Below are positions 6,453-9,860 of a stretch of 9,860 nucleotides of DNA, piece after piece (the stretch's first letter is position 1; the number at the start of each line of letters is the position of its first letter). The notes beneath the pieces were generated by a model. It ran no database searches and was not told the DNA's origin. It worked only from the letters and a program-made list of their open reading frames with translations. The position numbers and the translations under genes are program-made. Origin of the DNA: an uncultured Lachnospiraceae bacterium (GTDB lineage: Bacteria; Bacillota; Clostridia; Lachnospirales; Lachnospiraceae); assembly GCA_946537585.1 (NCBI GenBank), contig CAMNFX010000036.1:1-9860 (forward strand), given 5' to 3'.

Positions 6453-8034
6453 AGGTATCATCATATGCCTTGTATACCTGCTGCTTACGCTCCTTCCCAT
6501 CCTATGCCTGGGGCTTTCGGGAAGGGGCTTTGAAACGGGGATACTGAACGCGCGCAGGCTCGGCCTGATGATCAATTCATTGATTATCGCGTTCTTTACA
6601 GCAGCGGTATGTCTTTTGGTCGCGGTCTTTGCCTCGCTGCGGATCCATGCAGGGTTCCGGTCGCCGCGGATCCGTGCGGGATCTAACTCACCGCGTATCC
6701 ATACGGGATCCCAAAGGTGGCCGCTGCTTCGCTGGTATTTCCTTCTTCTCGCGCCGGTCCCGCCCTATATTTACGCGCTTTCATACATGAATCTCCTGCG
6801 CTTTCTGGGAAGGATCTTCCCGGAAGTACTGCGGTACAGGATGACGGGGATATTCCCCTGCGTAGCCGTCGAGACCTTTGTTTACCTGCCGTTTGCCTGC
6901 GCGGCCGCGCTTGCCGCCCTCGACCAGGTAGACGAAAAGGAATGGTCGGCCGCTTTGGTGTTCGACAGCGCGGACCATGTTTTTTTCAAAGTCATTCTCC
7001 CGAAACAGCTCCCCTGGCTCCTCTCCATCGGCGCGGTCATTTTCGTTTTATCTGTCATGGATTATTCCATCCCGTCCCTGTTCCAGGTGAATGTCTATTC
7101 CATGGAAATATTCAGCGACTATTCCGCGGCGGGCCAGAGCGTTCATTCGCTGTATCTGTCGCTGCCGCTGATGATCACGGCTGCCGCGGTCATCATTCTT
7201 TCCTTTCTCCCCCTGAAAAACATCTCCGAGACGATGAAGGCAAATGCAGGCATCCGGCCTGTCTATTCGCCGGCTTTGCGCGCGGCGGGCGGAGCCGCGG
7301 TCGTTTTGACCCTGCTGCAGATCCTTCTTCCGCTGATCTCATTCATTCCGTATATCCTGAAGCCGGACGCTGAGATCGTCTCGGCCCTCGAAGAACTGTG
7401 GAATTCCTGTCTGTCCGGCTTGATCGCAGTACTGCTCCTGACCTTACCGGCCGCGGCGATGGCCCTTTTGCTTGCCTCGGATGATCCGTTTGGAAAATTA
7501 TGTAAACCCATCATCTGGCTCACAGCGGTCCTTCCCTTATGCGTTCCGGGCGTCCTCACAGGCATTGGCGTGCTGAAACTGTTCAGCTCCACACCGCTGT
7601 ATGTCCTGAGGACCGGCGTATTCTTTCCGGCTGTCGGCCTTGCCATACGGTATCTGCCCTTTGCCGCGCTCATCCAGTACGGCTGCTATCTGAGGATAGA
7701 CAGGGCAAGGATCAGAGCCGCCGCCCTGCTGCAGCCGCGGACGGGCTCCGCTTTTACCAGGGTCCTGCTCCCTTCGATGGCGCCCGGGCTTATCATTTCG
7801 GGCATCGTCGTATTCCTGCTCACGCTCGGTGACGTCGGTACCTCGCTCGTCCTGATGACCGCCGGCAGGGAGCCGATGTCGGTCAAGATCTATAATTACC
7901 TGCATTACGGTTCTTCTGAGAAAGTAACGTATTTCTGCCTGATGCAGATGGCAGTATGCATCGCGTTCATGGGAGCGGTCTATTTCCTTCTGGCGCGTCC
8001 GCGCTTTACCGGATCTTCCGGGCCGGAAAATTAA
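6421..8034 (+). CDS. Fused two-domain ABC transporter permease, FbpB-like
   Basis: 537 residues from ATG 6421, which overlaps the binding-protein gene by 32 nt; GGAG at 6407-6410 is 10 nt upstream. ATG 6397 with GAGGAAG before it is an alternative that would add 8 residues. About 12 hydrophobic segments form two permease halves in one chain, as in the iron(III)-type importers, where one polypeptide supplies both membrane domains. Each half has the cytoplasmic ATPase-contact loop ending in LP: residues 175-194 (ending VILP) and 432-451 (ending VLLP). In both, the usual Glu and Gly of the EAA motif are replaced (Trp/Phe and Arg/Gln). Residues 74-100 are three copies of a nine-residue repeat between the second and third spans. 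It should pair with the ATPase encoded 14 nt downstream. Confidence 0.88.
   Translation: MTCRKYSQYSKGIIICLVYLLLTLLPILCLGLSGRGFETGILNARRLGLMINSLIIAFFTAAVCLLVAVFASLRIHAGFRSPRIRAGSNSPRIHTGSQRWPLLRWYFLLLAPVPPYIYALSYMNLLRFLGRIFPEVLRYRMTGIFPCVAVETFVYLPFACAAALAALDQVDEKEWSAALVFDSADHVFFKVILPKQLPWLLSIGAVIFVLSVMDYSIPSLFQVNVYSMEIFSDYSAAGQSVHSLYLSLPLMITAAAVIILSFLPLKNISETMKANAGIRPVYSPALRAAGGAAVVLTLLQILLPLISFIPYILKPDAEIVSALEELWNSCLSGLIAVLLLTLPAAAMALLLASDDPFGKLCKPIIWLTAVLPLCVPGVLTGIGVLKLFSSTPLYVLRTGVFFPAVGLAIRYLPFAALIQYGCYLRIDRARIRAAALLQPRTGSAFTRVLLPSMAPGLIISGIVVFLLTLGDVGTSLVLMTAGREPMSVKIYNYLHYGSSEKVTYFCLMQMAVCIAFMGAVYFLLARPRFTGSSGPEN
6640..6720 (+). repeat. Three in-frame 27-bp repeats in the permease gene
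   Basis: Units start at 6640, 6667 and 6694 and encode RIHAGFRSP, RIRAGSNSP and RIHTGSQRW. The unit is a multiple of three, so the frame is kept. It lies in a polar, basic segment between membrane spans, where extra residues would be tolerated. It is probably a cytoplasmic loop, judging by its positive charge. Confidence 0.85.
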
Positions 8035-8048
8035 CGGGGTATCGAGAT

Positions 8049-8672
8049 ATGTTCGAGATCAACGGCGTAACAAAAGAATATCCGTCCGTAAGGGCTTTGG
8101 ACAACGTTTCCCTCAGCATCGGCGACCGGGAGATGGTTTCCATACGCGGGGAGAGCGGCTGCGGAAAATCGACGCTGCTCCACGTGATCGCGGGCCTTGT
8201 CGCGCCCGATTCGGGAACAGTCACGAAGGATCATGAACCGCTTTCCGACCTTCCCCACAAGAGGGGCCTGGCAATGGTATTCCAGGACAGCCTGCTGTTT
8301 CCCAACATGACGGTGCGTGAAAACATCCTTTTCGGCTGTCCGCACAGGGATAAGGAGCGCAGGGAAAACCGTGCCGGCGAGCTGGCGGAAGCCTACGGCC
8401 TGACCGGGCTGCTCGCGCGCTATCCTCACCAGATCTCGGGAGGACAGGCGCGCCGCGCGGCGCTTGCAAGAGCACTCGCCTGTGAGAGGGAGCTCCTGCT
8501 GCTTGACGAGCCTTTTACGAATCTGGACAGGGACCTCAAAGAAAGCATCATCCAATGCACCAGGGAATTTTGTGAAGGCAGATGTGCTGTCCTTCTCGTT
8601 ACCCACAATGAAGCGGAAGCGGCTGCCTTCTGCAGCAGGCACCTGTACATGGAGGAGGGCCGGATCTTATGA
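8049..8672 (+). CDS. Short ABC transporter ATP-binding protein
   Basis: 207 residues from ATG 8049, 14 nt after the permease stop; GGGG at 8036-8039 is a weak ribosome site, so translational coupling is likely. The frame stays open upstream into the permease gene, but only from 8049 does the protein begin with the usual MFEINGVTKEYPSVRALDNVS. All nucleotide-binding motifs are intact: A-loop Tyr11, Walker A GESGCGKST (34-42), Q-loop Gln79, signature ISGGQ (129-133), Walker B LLLLDEP (149-155), D-loop NLD (158-160) and switch His186. It powers import through the permease. It stops right after the nucleotide-binding domain, whereas iron(III)-type ATPases such as FbpC are usually ~350 residues with a C-terminal regulatory domain. 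This one lacks that domain. The sequence shows no frameshift. Confidence 0.92.
   Translation: MFEINGVTKEYPSVRALDNVSLSIGDREMVSIRGESGCGKSTLLHVIAGLVAPDSGTVTKDHEPLSDLPHKRGLAMVFQDSLLFPNMTVRENILFGCPHRDKERRENRAGELAEAYGLTGLLARYPHQISGGQARRAALARALACERELLLLDEPFTNLDRDLKESIIQCTREFCEGRCAVLLVTHNEAEAAAFCSRHLYMEEGRIL
8651..8659 (+). promoter_or_regulatory. Strong ribosome site inside the ATPase gene for the propeller gene
   Basis: GGAGGAGGG lies within the last codons of the ATPase gene, 9 nt before ATG 8669. It fixes the start of the propeller protein and indicates that it is translated on its own initiative as well as by ATGA coupling. It is stronger than the sites of the permease and ATPase genes. Confidence 0.8.
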
Positions 8673-9703
8673 ACAGAAAGAGCATTCTGATACTTGCCAT
8701 CCTTTTCGGCCTGCTCACGGCGGCGGGCATCGCCTATCAGATCATTACAAGAAAATCCGCTCCGCCCAGGGATGAAGCCCTTACCGTATTGATGCCGGGG
8801 ATCGAGATCTCGGCACTGTTTGATGACGGGGAAAGAGTCTGGGCAGGGACCGGCGAAGGCCTGTATATCCTTGACCGGGATACCGGAGACATCGTGGAAA
8901 AGCTCGATGCGGACATCCACATGATCTTTTCCGCCATGATCACGAGAACAGAGGACGGCTTGATCTGGGTCGGTCATGAGGACGGCCTGAGCGCATTCGA
9001 CGATGCATTTCATGAAGTATACAGGATAAGCGCCCCGGAGATCCCGAAAGGGCGTGTCAATACGCTGCTTGCAGATGACGGCGGCCTTTGGGCAGGGACC
9101 CAGAACGGCGCCGCGCATCTTTCCGTAAAGGACGGATCATGGACAGTCGATGAGATCCTGACGAAGGATTCCGGGCTTGCCGAGGACGTTGTCCAGGTGA
9201 TCGCGAAGGTCGGCGATGAGCTGTGGTTCGGCTCCTACCTTGCAAGGGATAAGGGCGGCATCAGCATCCGTACGGGGACCGGCTGGACGTATCTCAATGT
9301 AGACGACGGCATTCCCCACAGCTATATCAACGCGATCCTCCCGCTCTCAGAAAACAAAGTAATCATCGGGAGCGGCCAGATGATCTACGGGGGATTAAGC
9401 ATTGCCGAAAAGACAGACGGCAGCTGGAAGATCACGGTCAACCGGGACCAGGATGACGGCATTCCGGGAATGAAGGTGCGCGACCTCTTCCTTGACTCCT
9501 CGGGACGGCTCTTTATCACAACGGAAGCGGAAGGGATCATCGTTCTCGACTCTCCCGAAGAGCTGGACCGCACGCCGCTCGAAGGACTGGTCATCACCCA
9601 GGAGAACGGGCTTGCCGATGATGAGGTCAAATGCATCATCGAGTGTGACCGGTGCTATTTCTTTGGCTGCAAATACGGACTCACAAGATGGGATAAGAAC
9701 TGA
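8669..9703 (+). CDS. Membrane-anchored, probably seven-bladed beta-propeller protein
   Basis: 344 residues; ATG 8669 overlaps the ATPase stop as ATGA. Residues 5-22 are a single hydrophobic segment after NRK, with no lipobox Cys, so it is most likely a signal anchor with the rest outside the cell. The remainder repeats the blade signature W-x-G-x-x-x-G-L, as in two-component-regulator propeller repeats: W58AGTGEGL, W100VGHEDGL, W141AGTQNGA, W186FG...GGI, then degenerate copies at 232-243, 282-290 (FITTEAEGI) and 331-338 (FFGCKYGL). Intervals of 41-50 residues give seven blades. Segments such as GIPHSYINAIL and GLADDEVKCII precede the later blades, as in Reg_prop proteins. Such propellers usually form the sensor part of hybrid histidine kinases; no kinase is fused or adjacent here. 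Coupling to the transporter genes suggests a role in binding, presenting or sensing the transported substrate, which is inference. Confidence 0.88.
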   Translation: MNRKSILILAILFGLLTAAGIAYQIITRKSAPPRDEALTVLMPGIEISALFDDGERVWAGTGEGLYILDRDTGDIVEKLDADIHMIFSAMITRTEDGLIWVGHEDGLSAFDDAFHEVYRISAPEIPKGRVNTLLADDGGLWAGTQNGAAHLSVKDGSWTVDEILTKDSGLAEDVVQVIAKVGDELWFGSYLARDKGGISIRTGTGWTYLNVDDGIPHSYINAILPLSENKVIIGSGQMIYGGLSIAEKTDGSWKITVNRDQDDGIPGMKVRDLFLDSSGRLFITTEAEGIIVLDSPEELDRTPLEGLVITQENGLADDEVKCIIECDRCYFFGCKYGLTRWDKN

Positions 9704-9815
9704 CAAAATAAGATAAGAACTCACCAGGCGGGAAGAGAACTGACAATATAAGATGAGATCTTACCGGACGGAAAGAGAACTCACAAAATAAGACGAGATC
9801 TTGCCGGGCGGGATG
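9676..9815 (+). repeat. Seven tandem 20-bp units starting in the last codons of the propeller gene
   Basis: Units begin every 20 bases at 9676, 9696, 9716, 9736, 9756, 9776 and 9796. From 9696, five-base starts AGAAC or AGATC are followed alternately by an AT-rich ending (ACAAAATAAGATA-like) and a GC-rich ending (ACCAGGCGGGAAG-like), giving a 40-bp higher-order period. Unit 9676 is coding (residues GLTRWD) and matches the next unit at about 14 of 20 positions; the gene's stop TGA (9701-9703) is in the second unit. The array has no inverted arms and no T tract, so it is neither a terminator nor CRISPR. Confidence 0.85.
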
Positions 9816-9860
9816 ATGAATACGATATCATTGAAAATTAAGCCAGGATGAAATACAAAA
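9704..9860. other. Downstream intergenic end of the window
   Basis: Apart from the 20-bp array this stretch holds a short AT-rich segment (9816-9860) with GATATC at its centre. I see no hairpin with a T tract and no clear promoter, so whether transcription continues beyond the window cannot be decided here. Confidence 0.5.
9848..9860 (+). CDS. Possible first codons of a further gene (cut by window end)
   Basis: ATG 9848 starts M-K-Y-K and runs off the window. Such a basic start is common for exported proteins in this group. It overlaps, as ATGA, the stop (9849-9851) of a 12-codon frame beginning at ATG 9813. The only purine-rich bases before it (AGG, 9845-9847) are too close to the ATG for a normal ribosome site. 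Tentative: four codons prove nothing. Confidence 0.22.

Noticed and set aside
5282..6650. GCATGGATC in the 17-bp array matching in reverse complement within the 27-bp permease repeat
   Set aside because: A 9-base match over this distance is easily chance and does not extend.
8472..8672. Possible frameshift hiding a C-terminal domain of the short ATPase
   Set aside because: The stop overlaps the next start as ATGA and a strong ribosome site is embedded just before it. The other + frame there gives the propeller protein, not a regulatory domain.
8669..8740. Lipoprotein signal on the propeller protein
   Set aside because: The hydrophobic N-terminus contains no Cys in a lipobox position, so a signal anchor fits better.

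Overview
The window looks like chromosomal DNA of a gut-type Clostridia (Lachnospiraceae-like) bacterium. The evidence is a Gram-positive surface protein with YDG/MBG-type domains and choline-binding-like cell-wall repeats, strong GGAGG-type ribosome sites, a lipoprotein-type solute-binding protein, and moderately GC-rich genes separated by one AT-rich gap. This is an inference from gene content, not a taxonomic assignment. Every gene I support is on the + strand.

Layout: (1) 1-894 is the 3' part of a large secreted surface protein, followed by a terminator-like hairpin. (2) 895-1306 is AT-rich and holds the terminator, a cluster of TTGTCA/TGACAA half-sites and a good extended -10 promoter. 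(3) 1307-5278 is a three-gene cassette of unknown function: a small protein with a C-terminal zinc ribbon, an 880-residue polytopic membrane protein with a large charged C-terminal half, and a second small protein. The N-terminal ~90 residues of the two small proteins look like divergent paralogues, so the membrane protein is sandwiched between two relatives. (4) 5370-8672 encodes an ABC transporter of the iron(III)/thiamine/phosphonate-type family: lipoprotein binding protein, fused double-domain permease, and a short ATPase. (5) 8669-9703, overlapping the ATPase by ATGA, encodes a membrane-anchored, probably seven-bladed propeller protein. (6) 9704-9860 is a tandem-repeat array and perhaps the first codons of another gene.

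I see no terminator between the promoter near 1207-1235 and 9703, and gaps are short (48, 27 and 91 nt) or replaced by overlaps, so genes from 1307 to 9703 could be one transcription unit. The transporter four (binding protein, permease, ATPase, propeller) are tightly coupled. The link between them and the zinc-ribbon/membrane cassette rests only on proximity and orientation.

The least explained features are the paralogue-flanked membrane protein and two short-period tandem arrays (17 bp at 5267-5351, 20 bp at 9676-9815). Each array begins inside the last codons and stop codon of the gene before it and continues downstream, as if the gene's 3' end had been echoed repeatedly.
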